Part shown: positions 35,942 through 44,762 of the stretch, in pieces
Position numbering within the stretch: position 1 is the stretch's first letter
Layout of the letters: each line of letters opens with the position of its first letter
Assembly: GCA_913020715.1 (NCBI GenBank)
Contig: CAJVZH010000008.1
Location: forward strand, 19,502-83,501
DNA length: 64,000 bases
DNA from: an uncultured Gammaproteobacteria bacterium
Lineage (GTDB): Bacteria; Pseudomonadota; Gammaproteobacteria; PS1; Pseudothioglobaceae
Reading direction: 5' to 3'
Made by a program: the position numbers and the translations under genes
Notes under the pieces: generated by a model
Told to the model about the DNA's origin: nothing
What the model saw: the letters and a program-made list of their open reading frames with translations, nothing else
Databases searched by the model: none

Positions 35942-36840
35942 TAACGCTGAAAAACCCCTGTAGAGAGGTATCTGTCGCCGCGGTCACAGATTATCGTGAC
36001 AATCACGGCGTTACTCACTTTCTTTGATAGCTCAATCGCACAGGCGACTGCTCCGCCTGAAGAAATACCGGCAAAAATACCCTCTTCTGTTGCTAAATCT
36101 CGAGTGGTTTGCTCGGATACAGTTTGTGATACATCCATCACGGCGTCCACTTTAGAGGCGTCAAAAATACTTGGTAAGTATTCTTTTGGCCAGCGACGAA
36201 TACCAGGAATATGAGAGTCGGCATCGGGCTGAATGCCAATGATTTCAATCTCAGAATTCTGCTTTTTTAAATAACTAGAAACACCCATAATGGTGCCAGT
36301 TGTACCCATGGCGCTGACAAAGTGACTGACTTCGCCATTTGTGTCCCGCCAAATCTCTGCAGCTGTGGCGTTGATATGAGCGCCCGGATTATCTTGATTG
36401 GAAAATTGATCCAGCTGTGTGCCTTTATTTCCCGCTACCATTTTACTGGCAAGATCGCGCGCACCCTCCATACCTTCTTTTTCGGTGACTAAGATCAGAT
36501 TTGCACCGTAGGCGGCCATTGCATCTTTTCGCTCTTGAGAGAGGTTGTCAGGCATGATTAAGCACATTTTGTAGCCTTTAATCGCAGCCACCATTGCTAA
36601 AGCTATGCCAGTATTGCCACTGGTTGCTTCAATAAGGGTGTCGCCTGGTTTGATGTCGCCACGTTTTTCGGCCTGAAGAATCATGTTGAGAGCAGCGCGG
36701 TCTTTCACAGAGCCGGCTGGGTTGTCGCCCTCGAGCTTAAGCAGAACCACATTAGACGGGTTCGGATTTAATCTTTGTAGGCGAACCAGCGCCGTATTAC
36801 CGACACATTGTTCTATGGTTTTATAGCTTTGCTTGGTCAT
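35941..36840 (-). CDS. cysM: Cysteine synthase B
   Basis: Makes cysteine (or S-sulfocysteine) from O-acetylserine and sulfide or thiosulfate. The 299-residue fold-type II PLP protein has the PLP lysine in EGDNPAGSVKDRAAL, the cofactor loop ATSGNTGIALAMVAA, and GTTGTIMGVSSYLK. The PSNVVLLKLEGDNPAGSVKDRAA form is characteristic of CysM rather than CysK. It follows thrC by 21 bp and overlaps the channel gene downstream by one base. Confidence 0.93.
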   Translation of the reverse strand: MTKQSYKTIEQCVGNTALVRLQRLNPNPSNVVLLKLEGDNPAGSVKDRAALNMILQAEKRGDIKPGDTLIEATSGNTGIALAMVAAIKGYKMCLIMPDNLSQERKDAMAAYGANLILVTEKEGMEGARDLASKMVAGNKGTQLDQFSNQDNPGAHINATAAEIWRDTNGEVSHFVSAMGTTGTIMGVSSYLKKQNSEIEIIGIQPDADSHIPGIRRWPKEYLPSIFDASKVDAVMDVSQTVSEQTTRDLATEEGIFAGISSGGAVACAIELSKKVSNAVIVTIICDRGDRYLSTGVFQR

Positions 36841-36861
36841 TCAACAATTGCTTTGATTGAA

Positions 36862-37932
36862 CTACATATTATCCAAAATGGCTTTTTTAACTTCTTTCAG
36901 TGTTGGATTAACATTAATCATTGCGCTCTGATCGCACTGACCAATCGCCGTATCGGGATCTTTAAGTCCGTGACCTGTCAATGTGCACACAACAGTAGAG
37001 CCTTCAGGGATTTTTCCAGATTGAATATCTATCATCGCGCCAGCAACTGAAATCGCTGAAGCCGGTTCACAGAAAATACCTTCTTTTTCAGTTAGTAGTT
37101 TTTGTGCCGCCAAAATAATATCGTCCGAATGCGCAGTGAACCAGCCTTTTGATTCTTTGCTTAGCTTGAGTGCTTGATCCCAGCTTTGCGGGTTGCCGAT
37201 TCGAATGGCTGTTGCCACCGTCTCAGGATTGTCTACTCTAGAGCCTTTAATAAATGGGGCTGCGCCTTCGGCTTGATAGCCGACCATAACCGGTGTTTTG
37301 CTTGCTTTTCCGGCGTCTTTGTATTCAGTATAACCCATCCAATGTGCGGTGATATTACCGGCATTTCCTACCGGAAGGCAGTGGTAATCTGGTGCTGCAC
37401 CAAGCTCATCGATAATTTCGAAAGCGGCCGTTTTTTGCCCTTGTAGGCGGTAAGGGTTAATTGAATTTACAATTGAAACAGGCGCGTGATCGGCAATTTC
37501 TTTAACGATCTCCATGCCATCGTCAAAGTTGCCTTTGATCTGAATAATAGTCGAGCCGTGAATCATTGCCTGAGCTAATTTTCCAAGTGCAATTTTTCCT
37601 TCGGGAATAATAACAAAAGCTTTGATTCCTGCGCGAGCAGCGTAAGCTGCTGCTGCTGCAGAAGTGTTGCCCGTTGAGGCGCAAATAATGGCTTTAGAGC
37701 CTTCTTCAACTGCGTGAGTAACAGCCATCGTCATGCCGCGGTCTTTGAATGAGCCGGTCGGGTTTAGACCTTCGTATTTAATGTAAAGGTCAACATTCTT
37801 GCCAAGAAGGACTGGAATGTTTTCAAGCTTAATTAAAGGTGTGTTGCCCTCGCCAAGGCTGATAAGGCGCGTGTTGTCACCAACTGGTAGTCTGTCTCTG
37901 TACTTTTCAATTAGACCTGTGTATCTCATCAT
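36862..37932 (-). CDS. thrC: Threonine synthase
   Basis: Converts O-phosphohomoserine to threonine. The 356-residue fold-type II PLP protein has the lysine in GLNPTGSFKDRGMTMAVTHA, the phosphate loop ASTGNTSAAAAAYAARAG, PVGNAGNITAHWMGY, and the end VCTLTGHGLKDPD. It is the short type of threonine synthase found in many bacteria (about 350 residues) rather than the ~430-residue E. coli ThrC. The start may be either of two adjacent ATGs (37932 or 37929). It follows hom by 13 bp; thrB is absent from the operon. Confidence 0.96.
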   Translation of the reverse strand: MMRYTGLIEKYRDRLPVGDNTRLISLGEGNTPLIKLENIPVLLGKNVDLYIKYEGLNPTGSFKDRGMTMAVTHAVEEGSKAIICASTGNTSAAAAAYAARAGIKAFVIIPEGKIALGKLAQAMIHGSTIIQIKGNFDDGMEIVKEIADHAPVSIVNSINPYRLQGQKTAAFEIIDELGAAPDYHCLPVGNAGNITAHWMGYTEYKDAGKASKTPVMVGYQAEGAAPFIKGSRVDNPETVATAIRIGNPQSWDQALKLSKESKGWFTAHSDDIILAAQKLLTEKEGIFCEPASAISVAGAMIDIQSGKIPEGSTVVCTLTGHGLKDPDTAIGQCDQSAMINVNPTLKEVKKAILDNM

Positions 37933-37945
37933 TACTCTCTTATTG

Positions 37946-39223
37946 TTAATCTAGTGATTCAATGTGAATAATTTTCACACTGGCTTGGTTGAATTCGCAG
38001 GCTTCAATAGCCAATTTAACGGCTCGAATGTCCTGAGTGTGAATTTTGTTGGTGATGACGGCGATATGAGCGTTGTTATTGCCATCTACTTGTTTCTGTA
38101 CAAGGGACTCAATGCTGACATTGTTTTGAGAGAATATTTGTGTGATTTCAGCTAGCACGCCCCTCTTGTCAGAAACTAACAAACGCAGATAAAACTCGCT
38201 TTCAATTAAATCCGAATCAAGTACTTCAGGTTTTTCTTGTGCTTTCCAACCAAGGATGTGATCACTTTTTTGGTTGTTGATAATGTCAATTAAATCAGCT
38301 ATGACCGCTGAGGCTGTCGCTTCATCGCCTGCGCCAGCACCATAGTAAAGTGATGTTCCAAGGGCGTTACTTTTAACAAGTACTGCGTTCATAACGCCAT
38401 TGACATTAGCAATTAATTGTTTATTAGCGATTAAAGTTGGATGAACGCGCATTTCGATCGCATCGCCAGATCTTTTGGCAATACCAAGATGTTTGATTGT
38501 ATAGCCCAGCTCTGTCGCGTATTTAATATCTTCAGCGGTAACTTCGCTGATGCCTTTTGTGTACACTTTGTCAAATTGAAGTTCTGTGCCAAATGCAATC
38601 GCCGCAAGAATGCAAAGCTTATGCGCCGCATCAATACCTTCAATATCAAATGTTGGATCTGCTTCGGCGTAGCCTAGTGCTTGAGCCTCGGCCAAAACGT
38701 CGGCAAAATCTCGGCCTTTTTCTTTCATTTCGCTAAGGATGAAGTTACCAGTGCCGTTAATAATGCCCGCCACTAGTTCAATTTTGTTGGCGCTTAGTCC
38801 CTGCTCTAAGGATTTTAAAATGGGAATTCCACCTGCAACAGCCGCTTCAAACAGTAGATGTACATTTTTTTCTTTGGCAAGCGCAAGCAGCTCATTGCCG
38901 TGGGTTGCAATTAAAGCCTTGTTAGCGGTGATGACGTGCTTGTTATTATTGATTGCGGCAATAACTAACTCTTTAGCGATGGTTGTGCCGCCAATAAGTT
39001 CTAATACAACATCTATCTCTGGGTTGTTAACGACTTCAAACGCATCTTCGGTAATGTTGATGTCACCATCATCACAAATTCTTGGCTCGTTAACGCTTTT
39101 GACTGCCGCATGGGGCATTTGAATTTTCACTCCGGTACGACGCTCAATAGAGTTGCTGTTTTTTCGTAAAACATTAACAACGCCACCACCGACGGTCCCA
39201 AGACCTAGAATACCAATTTTCAT
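37946..39223 (-). CDS. hom: Homoserine dehydrogenase
   Basis: Reduces aspartate semialdehyde to homoserine in threonine, methionine and isoleucine synthesis. The 425-residue monofunctional enzyme has the NAD(P) site MKIGILGLGTVGGGVVNVL, the middle ELIGGTTIAKELVIAAI, the substrate motif GIINGTGNFILSEM...EAQALGYAEADPTFDIEGIDAAHK, and a C-terminal ACT domain (about 345-425, EFYLRLLVSDKRGVLAEITQIFSQNNVSIESLVQK), so threonine feedback is likely. The start at 39223 matches the Rossmann N-terminus; the frame stays open upstream. It is the first gene of the hom-thrC-cysM-clc operon. Confidence 0.96.
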   Translation of the reverse strand: MKIGILGLGTVGGGVVNVLRKNSNSIERRTGVKIQMPHAAVKSVNEPRICDDGDINITEDAFEVVNNPEIDVVLELIGGTTIAKELVIAAINNNKHVITANKALIATHGNELLALAKEKNVHLLFEAAVAGGIPILKSLEQGLSANKIELVAGIINGTGNFILSEMKEKGRDFADVLAEAQALGYAEADPTFDIEGIDAAHKLCILAAIAFGTELQFDKVYTKGISEVTAEDIKYATELGYTIKHLGIAKRSGDAIEMRVHPTLIANKQLIANVNGVMNAVLVKSNALGTSLYYGAGAGDEATASAVIADLIDIINNQKSDHILGWKAQEKPEVLDSDLIESEFYLRLLVSDKRGVLAEITQIFSQNNVSIESLVQKQVDGNNNAHIAVITNKIHTQDIRAVKLAIEACEFNQASVKIIHIESLD

Positions 39224-39344
39224 AACCCAACCTGAATAAATGCAAAGCTGCATTATACCAAGCGCTGAAAAACCGCACCAGTTTATCAAGTATAAAAATG
39301 TTGGTATTGCTATTGAGTTGGATTAATTTTTATTGGTAAAAAAT

Positions 39345-40811
39345 TCAGCCTAATCCACCCATGCAAATGTATTTAAGCTCAAGAAAATCGTCGATTCCAT
39401 AGTGCGAACCCTCTCTGCCTAATCCCGATTCTTTAATACCGCCGAAAGGTGCGACTTCGTTGGAAATTACACCTTCATTAACACCCACCATGCCGTATTC
39501 AAGTGCCTCTGATACACGCCAAACTCTGCCAATATCATTGGTGTAAAAATAAGAAGCCAAACCAAATTCAGTGTCATTGGCCATTGCAATGGCTTCTTCC
39601 TCTGTCGAGAATTTAAAGACTGGCGCCAATGGCCCAAAAGTTTCTTCTTTGGCGACTTTCATTTCAATTGTTGCGTTAGCGATAACAGTAGGCTCAAACA
39701 GGGTTCCGCCTTTTTCGTGGCGTTTGCCGCCAGCGATCACTACACCCCCTTTGGCAATAGCATCCTCGATATGCTCTTCTACTTTTTCAACTGCATTTTG
39801 GTTGATTAGTGGACCTTGAGAGACGCCATCATCTAAGCCGTTACCCACATTGAGGGATTTAACTGCCTCGCTTAGCTTTTCTACAAATTGATCATAAATT
39901 CCTTCTTGTGCAAGAATTCGGTTTGTGCAGACGCAGGTCTGACCTGTGTTACGATATTTGGACGCCATCACACCGGCAATTGCCTTGTCTAGGTCTGCAT
40001 CATCAAAAACAATAAACGGGGCGTTACCACCAAGCTCCATCGAGACTTTTTTCATCGTGTCGGCGCAATTTCTGGTTAGAATTTTTCCAACCCCTGTTGA
40101 GCCTGTGAATGACAGCTTTCTGACAATTGGGCTGTCGGTTAGGGCGAGGCCAATTTCTTTTGCATTGGTACCAACAACAACGTTAATAATGCCCGCAGGG
40201 ATACCTGCTTGATCGGCTAACTCCGCCAACGCCAAAGCAGAAAGCGGTGTCTCGGCAGCAGGTTTGATAACAACTGGGCAACCAGCAGCTAAGGCGGGTG
40301 CACATTTGCGAGTTATCATAGCAATAGGGAAGTTCCAAGGGGTAATAGCCGCAACAACCCCAATGGGTTGCTTGATTGCCAAGATACGGCGGTCGTTGGA
40401 AGGTGTCGGTATAACATCACCATAAGTTCTTTTACCTTCTTCTGCAAACCACTCGATAAACGAGGAGCCGTAACCAACCTCGCCTCTGGCCTCGGCTAAC
40501 GGCTTACCCTGCTCAAGGGTCATTAATGTGGCCAGGTCTTCTTGATTGTCAAGGATAAGATTAAACCATTTTCTTAATATTGCAGCTCGTTCTTTAGCGG
40601 TTTTGCTGCGCCAGTTTGGCCAAGCATTATTGGCGGCTTCAATAGCACTATTTGTTTCTGCTTTACCCATTTCTGGCAGTGTGCATATAAGGTCTTGAGA
40701 GTAGGCGTTTTTAACATCAAACCGATTAATGCTTTCAGCACCAATCCACTGTCCGTTAATATAGCCAGCTGACTTCAACAAACCCTCGTTTTTTAGTATT
40801 GATTTTTTCAT
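39345..40811 (-). CDS. gabD: NAD(P)-dependent succinate/glutarate semialdehyde dehydrogenase
   Basis: An aldehyde dehydrogenase of 488 residues. It shows the cofactor and oxyanion motif TPWNFPIAMITRKCAPALAAGCPVVIKPAAETP, FTGSTGVGK, the general-base glutamate VSMELGGNAPFIVFDDADLD, and the catalytic cysteine in NTGQTCVCTNR. The profile is that of GabD. In E. coli, gabD sits beside csiD and lhgO and works in the glutarate and 4-aminobutyrate route to succinate; here lhgO and csiD are 1.6-4 kb away across a regulator and a GATase. I take the ATG at 40811; the frame stays open upstream without family support. Confidence 0.93.
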   Translation of the reverse strand: MKKSILKNEGLLKSAGYINGQWIGAESINRFDVKNAYSQDLICTLPEMGKAETNSAIEAANNAWPNWRSKTAKERAAILRKWFNLILDNQEDLATLMTLEQGKPLAEARGEVGYGSSFIEWFAEEGKRTYGDVIPTPSNDRRILAIKQPIGVVAAITPWNFPIAMITRKCAPALAAGCPVVIKPAAETPLSALALAELADQAGIPAGIINVVVGTNAKEIGLALTDSPIVRKLSFTGSTGVGKILTRNCADTMKKVSMELGGNAPFIVFDDADLDKAIAGVMASKYRNTGQTCVCTNRILAQEGIYDQFVEKLSEAVKSLNVGNGLDDGVSQGPLINQNAVEKVEEHIEDAIAKGGVVIAGGKRHEKGGTLFEPTVIANATIEMKVAKEETFGPLAPVFKFSTEEEAIAMANDTEFGLASYFYTNDIGRVWRVSEALEYGMVGVNEGVISNEVAPFGGIKESGLGREGSHYGIDDFLELKYICMGGLG

Positions 40812-40981
40812 AATAAAAATAAATGTTTTAAGATGGGAATTATAAACCTCAATTATCAATAGTTGTGATTTATAAGGTCGAAACTAAGGCCGCTCTCTGG
40901 TGGGTTTGCATGTCGATTAATTCGTGGATTTAATATTTTTTCGTTGGTTTTAAGTGGATTGGTTTGTGGGATAATAAAATT

Positions 40982-40991
40982 TGTGATCACA
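40982..40991. promoter_or_regulatory. Palindrome upstream of the GntR gene (possible operator)
   Basis: TGTGATCACA is a perfect 10-bp palindrome, with AAA/TTT flanks two bases out on each side. It lies between divergent gabD and the GntR gene, 38 bp before the GntR start. It is not a CRP site, which needs six bases between TGTGA and TCACA. A role as GntR operator for both genes is an inference from position and symmetry. Confidence 0.5.
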
Positions 40992-41029
40992 TTTTTAGTT
41001 TAGTAAAAACGCACCACATAAAAGGATTT

Positions 41030-41719
41030 ATGCAAAACGAGCTGTTGTTAAAAGTTGCAAAAATAAGAGGGGATACTTCCGTGAAAGAGTGGGTGTACCA
41101 ATCTCTCTGCGAACTTTTGCTTACCGGTGAATTCACCCCCGGTATGAGCATTACTTTGCGCGGCATTGCAGAAGCATTCGAAGTGAGTCCAATGCCTGTT
41201 AGAGAAACTGTGCAGAGGCTTGTGTCAGAAGGTGCATTGGAGTTAACAGAGACCCGTAGAATTTGTGTAGCCGAAATCAATGAAGACAAGTTTGATGAGA
41301 TCTTTCATGCAAGAGTTAGTCTAGAGCCCAAGCTTGCATCTTCCGCCTTGCCAAGTATCGATGATAAAGCATTAAAACAAATAATCGACGTGGACGAGCG
41401 ATTGATGAGGTCAATCGTTGAGGGCGATGTTGAAGAGTATGTTAGATACAATCGTCAATTTCATTTTTTAATATATCATCACAGTCCTTCGGTGGTTTTA
41501 TTGCCAATGGTGAACAGTCTTTGGTTGCAGTTTTCTCCTTTTATGCGGGTGGTAGTTGGCAGAGTTGGTACCCAAGTGATGATGGATCATCATGAATCTG
41601 TTATTGAATCCATCAGTGAGAATGACGCACAAGGTCTTCAAAAAGCCCTTTACAATAATATCTTTAACAGGATGATTATCGTGAAGGATGAGATTTTCTC
41701 TCATGACACACCCACCTGA
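41030..41719 (+). CDS. GntR-family regulator (FadR/FCD subfamily)
   Basis: A 229-residue regulator. The N-terminal winged helix (EWVYQSLCELLLTGEFTPGMSITLRGIAEAFEVSPMPVRETVQRLVSEGALELTETRRICV) is followed by an FCD ligand-binding domain with metal-binding histidines likely in YNRQFHFLIYHHS and MMDHHESVIESI. The start at 41030 has AAAGG at the proper distance. It is divergent from gabD. By analogy with CsiR in E. coli it may repress the glutarate genes; this is inference. Confidence 0.92.
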   Translation: MQNELLLKVAKIRGDTSVKEWVYQSLCELLLTGEFTPGMSITLRGIAEAFEVSPMPVRETVQRLVSEGALELTETRRICVAEINEDKFDEIFHARVSLEPKLASSALPSIDDKALKQIIDVDERLMRSIVEGDVEEYVRYNRQFHFLIYHHSPSVVLLPMVNSLWLQFSPFMRVVVGRVGTQVMMDHHESVIESISENDAQGLQKALYNNIFNRMIIVKDEIFSHDTPT

Positions 41720-41728
41720 GTAATCTAA

Positions 41729-42454
41729 ATGATCATTGGTATTTTTCAAGTAGGCAAGGTGCCTGATGAATTAATAGAGGTATACGGTAGTTATGCTGAG
41801 ATGTTTGTCGCACTTCTGAGTGATAAAGAGAGCACGTTTGAGTTTAGAATATATGAAGCTTGTGACGGTGAATTTCCGCAAGATATTAATGAATGCGATG
41901 GATGGATAATCACTGGCTCCAAAAACGGCGTTTATGAGGAGCTAAGTTGGATTTCAATACTTGGTTGCCTCATCGTGGATATTTACCGTGCTAAACAACC
42001 CCTAGTCGGCATTTGTTTTGGCCATCAAATCATTGCGCAATCTTTAGGTGGTGTTGTTGAAAAATCCAACAAAGGCTGGGGAATCGGCCTTGATACTTAC
42101 AGTCTTGATAATAAGGCAGACTGGATGGGCGACATAAGTGATGAAATTACACTTAATATCATCCACCAAGATCAAGTGGTTAAGCCTCCAGGTGGCGCTA
42201 TTGTCTATGCCAGTTCTGATTTCTGTGAAAATGCTGGTTTTTACATAAATAACAATATCTTAACAATTCAAGGACATCCCGAATTCTTGGTAGAATTTAC
42301 AGCAAAAATTCTAGCGCTTCGAAGCGCACTGACTATTCCAAAAAAAGTGGTAGAACCGGCACTTTTTCAACTAAACCAAGAAGGTGGATCAGTTGGTCGT
42401 CAAGATTTTGGAGTTATGATTAACCAGTTCTTTCGATCTAACTTAACCGATTAA
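41729..42454 (+). CDS. Class I glutamine amidotransferase (stand-alone)
   Basis: A 241-residue GATase domain protein: nucleophile in LVGICFGHQIIAQSLGG, His-Glu in TIQGHPEFLVEF, and DGWIITGSKNGVYEE before the active site. No synthase partner is adjacent. It follows the GntR gene by 9 bp and its end overlaps that of lhgO on the other strand by 17 bp. It could hydrolyse a gamma-glutamyl or amide compound to feed glutamate, or be unrelated to the glutarate genes. Confidence 0.85.
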   Translation: MIIGIFQVGKVPDELIEVYGSYAEMFVALLSDKESTFEFRIYEACDGEFPQDINECDGWIITGSKNGVYEELSWISILGCLIVDIYRAKQPLVGICFGHQIIAQSLGGVVEKSNKGWGIGLDTYSLDNKADWMGDISDEITLNIIHQDQVVKPPGGAIVYASSDFCENAGFYINNNILTIQGHPEFLVEFTAKILALRSALTIPKKVVEPALFQLNQEGGSVGRQDFGVMINQFFRSNLTD

Positions 42455-43640
42455 AAGCCTTAATTGCTTTATTAGTAATGTATTTGCCAATCGGTATTGC
42501 TGAGGTTGCCGCAGGAGAAGGGGCATTGCAAACGTGAATGGAGCGCTTACTCTCGGCAAATAGAAAATCATGCACCAGAGTGCCATCTTTTAGTACGGCC
42601 TGTGCACGTATACCTGCTGGATAGGGGTTTAACTCTTTGAGTTTGATTGATGGGCAATATTTTTGAACTTGCCGCAGATAGCCAGCCTTGAAAACCGAGT
42701 TAAGTATTTCACTGATGCCCGATTTCCAGTTTTGTCTAATCACCTTGTAGAAGCCCTTAAAGGTGAGCATTTGTATTGTATCTCTGAAACTGAAGTTGAT
42801 TGTGCTATAGCCTTCACGTTTAAACCCCAAGACTGCATTGGGGCCAACGGTGATACTGCCGTCAATCATTCTTGTTAAGTGAACACCCAAGAAAGGCAGT
42901 TCGGGGTCTGGAATGGGGTAGATCAAATGCTTAACAAGTTGATTGCATTTTTTTGGTAGTTGAAAGTATTCGCCACGAAAGGGAATAATTCGAAAGTCTG
43001 TGGGTATATTGAGCAGCTTAACAATGCGATCAGCCATGAGTCCTGCACAGCTAACCAGATACTTGGTTTTGAATGCTTCTTGTTTGGTAATGACTTCAAC
43101 AGAATTCGAATCTTCCTTAAGGTTGGTGATTTGGCTGTCCAGTAAATATTCACCGCCTAAGGCTTCAAACTGTTCAGCCATTTTTTGAGTGATTAATTTG
43201 TAATTAACAATGCCAGTTGATTTAACTAGAATGGCGCCAAGACCGGTGATATTGGGTTCAATTTGCTTTAACTGCTGCTTGCTTAACGATTTAGCCTCAA
43301 TACCATTCTGTTGGCAGCGTTCAAACAACGCGCTCATTCGGTTGAGTTCGATATCTGTGGTGGCAACAAGTAACTTGCCACATTGTTCAAAAGGTATGTT
43401 GTGCTCTGTGCAGAAATCTATCGTTGCCTTTAGTCCTTCTTTGCAGAATTGTGCCTTTAAACTGCCGGGTTGGTAGTAAACGCCCGCATGAATGACACCA
43501 CTGTTGTGACCAGTTTGGTGGGCGGCAAATGAACACTCTTTCTCCAATAATAGGATTTTCTTGTCCGGTTGCTCGGTTATCAGCGATAGGGCAGTAGAGG
43601 TGCCTACAATGCCGCCACCGATGATTATGTAATCGTACAT
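42438..43640 (-). CDS. lhgO: L-2-hydroxyglutarate dehydrogenase/oxidase
   Basis: An FAD enzyme that oxidises L-2-hydroxyglutarate to 2-oxoglutarate, passing electrons to quinones. The 400-residue DAO-fold protein starts with YDYIIIGGGIVGTSTALSL, then LLLEKECSFAAHQTGHNSGVIHAGVYYQPGSLKAQFCKEG, the family hallmark. Further motifs are PFRGEYFQLP and VGPNAVLGFKREGY, and it ends with the NAPSPAATSAIPIGKYI segment. It lies 28 bp after csiD, so the two are co-transcribed as in E. coli. Confidence 0.94.
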   Translation of the reverse strand: MYDYIIIGGGIVGTSTALSLITEQPDKKILLLEKECSFAAHQTGHNSGVIHAGVYYQPGSLKAQFCKEGLKATIDFCTEHNIPFEQCGKLLVATTDIELNRMSALFERCQQNGIEAKSLSKQQLKQIEPNITGLGAILVKSTGIVNYKLITQKMAEQFEALGGEYLLDSQITNLKEDSNSVEVITKQEAFKTKYLVSCAGLMADRIVKLLNIPTDFRIIPFRGEYFQLPKKCNQLVKHLIYPIPDPELPFLGVHLTRMIDGSITVGPNAVLGFKREGYSTINFSFRDTIQMLTFKGFYKVIRQNWKSGISEILNSVFKAGYLRQVQKYCPSIKLKELNPYPAGIRAQAVLKDGTLVHDFLFAESKRSIHVCNAPSPAATSAIPIGKYITNKAIKAFNRLS

Positions 43641-43668
43641 ATTTGAAATGCTATTAAATCTCTAGATA

Positions 43669-44628
43669 CTATACCGATTTTTGCTCAAAGCGTGCGTTCT
43701 CAGAAAAAGCGCCCCTTTGGCGCAAGAGTTCTCGGTGTAGATTCTTTCTGGCAATAAATTTATCCCGACCGTGCAGCCAACAATAGTTGTTAATAATAAG
43801 CATACTTCCTTCACAGAGCTCAACGCCAAAAGTATTGGTTTCGGCTTCTAGAGATTCACCCATCTCATAAAGGTACAAGCCTTGATCGGTATTAAGTGGT
43901 TCGGCAAATTGATCAATAAAGGACATGCGTGGCTCACCTTGTTTTTCTTCTTTGATAAAGACTGGGTGGTAGGTTTTGTAACCCACGTTTTTGCTTGGTG
44001 GTGAACCCCATTGTATCTCCGCTTTAGCCTGGTCATCGCTGTAGAACTTATCCAATTCTTGCCAATCATCAACGTGCAGAAGTAGAGATTCGCCACCTTC
44101 AACATCAATTTCAAGCATTTTTTGCATAATGACCCAGTCGGTGTGCTCTTTAACATAGGTGCCGTCTGTGTGAAGCTCCATACGGCGATGTGCTTGGCGC
44201 AGGTAACTGTCACTGTTATCCTCGTTTTTAACACTAAAACGTGCATAAAATTTGCCCGACATGGAGTCAAGGTTTGGCACACCAATAAGGTGGGAAATTG
44301 CCGTTGACAGCAGTATGTTGAAATCAATAAAGTCTATGTTGTTTAGTGTTTCTGAATCAAGTGATTCACATTGAAGCAGCACCGCACCAGTTTGACGGTC
44401 TTTAATAGTGTTTAGGAGGAAATCACCAAGGGTGTTATTTGTTTCCTGGTTGAGGCAGTTGGCGACATGAAAACGTAAAAATGGCTTGTACTCAATTGAT
44501 TGTACGCTTTGCTTGGCTACCTTTTTGCAAAAGCCATTAATTGTCGAACTCGAGAGTGTCACTACTGTCAGTCTGTTGTTTTTCAGGTGCGGGTTAACGC
44601 TAAACCCTTTAATTTGATTACTTTTCAT
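43669..44628 (-). CDS. csiD: Glutarate 2-hydroxylase CsiD (GlaH)
   Basis: A 2-oxoglutarate/Fe(II) oxygenase that hydroxylates glutarate to L-2-hydroxyglutarate, the substrate of LhgO. The 319-residue protein closely follows E. coli CsiD: LEYK-type YKPFLRFHVA, MSGKFYARFSVKNEDNSDSYLRQAHRRMELHTDGTYV (HTD gives iron His and Asp), GGESLLLHVDDW, PPSKNVGYKTYHPVF, and INNYCWLHGRDKF (iron His), followed by RELLRQRG with the 2-oxoglutarate arginine. It is the first gene of csiD-lhgO and is divergent from a second GntR gene. Confidence 0.95.
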   Translation of the reverse strand: MKSNQIKGFSVNPHLKNNRLTVVTLSSSTINGFCKKVAKQSVQSIEYKPFLRFHVANCLNQETNNTLGDFLLNTIKDRQTGAVLLQCESLDSETLNNIDFIDFNILLSTAISHLIGVPNLDSMSGKFYARFSVKNEDNSDSYLRQAHRRMELHTDGTYVKEHTDWVIMQKMLEIDVEGGESLLLHVDDWQELDKFYSDDQAKAEIQWGSPPSKNVGYKTYHPVFIKEEKQGEPRMSFIDQFAEPLNTDQGLYLYEMGESLEAETNTFGVELCEGSMLIINNYCWLHGRDKFIARKNLHRELLRQRGAFSENARFEQKSV

Positions 44629-44647
44629 GGCTGCAATAAGTTTAAAT

Positions 44648-44663
44648 AAAATGTCGACATTTT
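44648..44663. promoter_or_regulatory. 16-bp perfect palindrome in the csiD/GntR promoter region
   Basis: AAAATGTCGACATTTT is a perfect palindrome, 20 bp upstream of the csiD start and in the divergent region with the second GntR gene. A related half, CGACATTTGT, follows at 44674-44683. GntR/FadR regulators bind such short palindromes, so it is a strong operator candidate. Confidence 0.6.
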
Positions 44664-44762
44664 TTTATTATAACGACATTTGTAGTAAAATTCAATTAAT
44701 TACACTAGGGGCCACTCAGCATTTATCATGATGGTATTTATCAATATCACCGATCAGGTTTA

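Noticed and set aside
40982..40991. CRP site in TGTGATCACA
   Set aside because: A CRP site needs six bases between TGTGA and TCACA; here the halves are directly joined.
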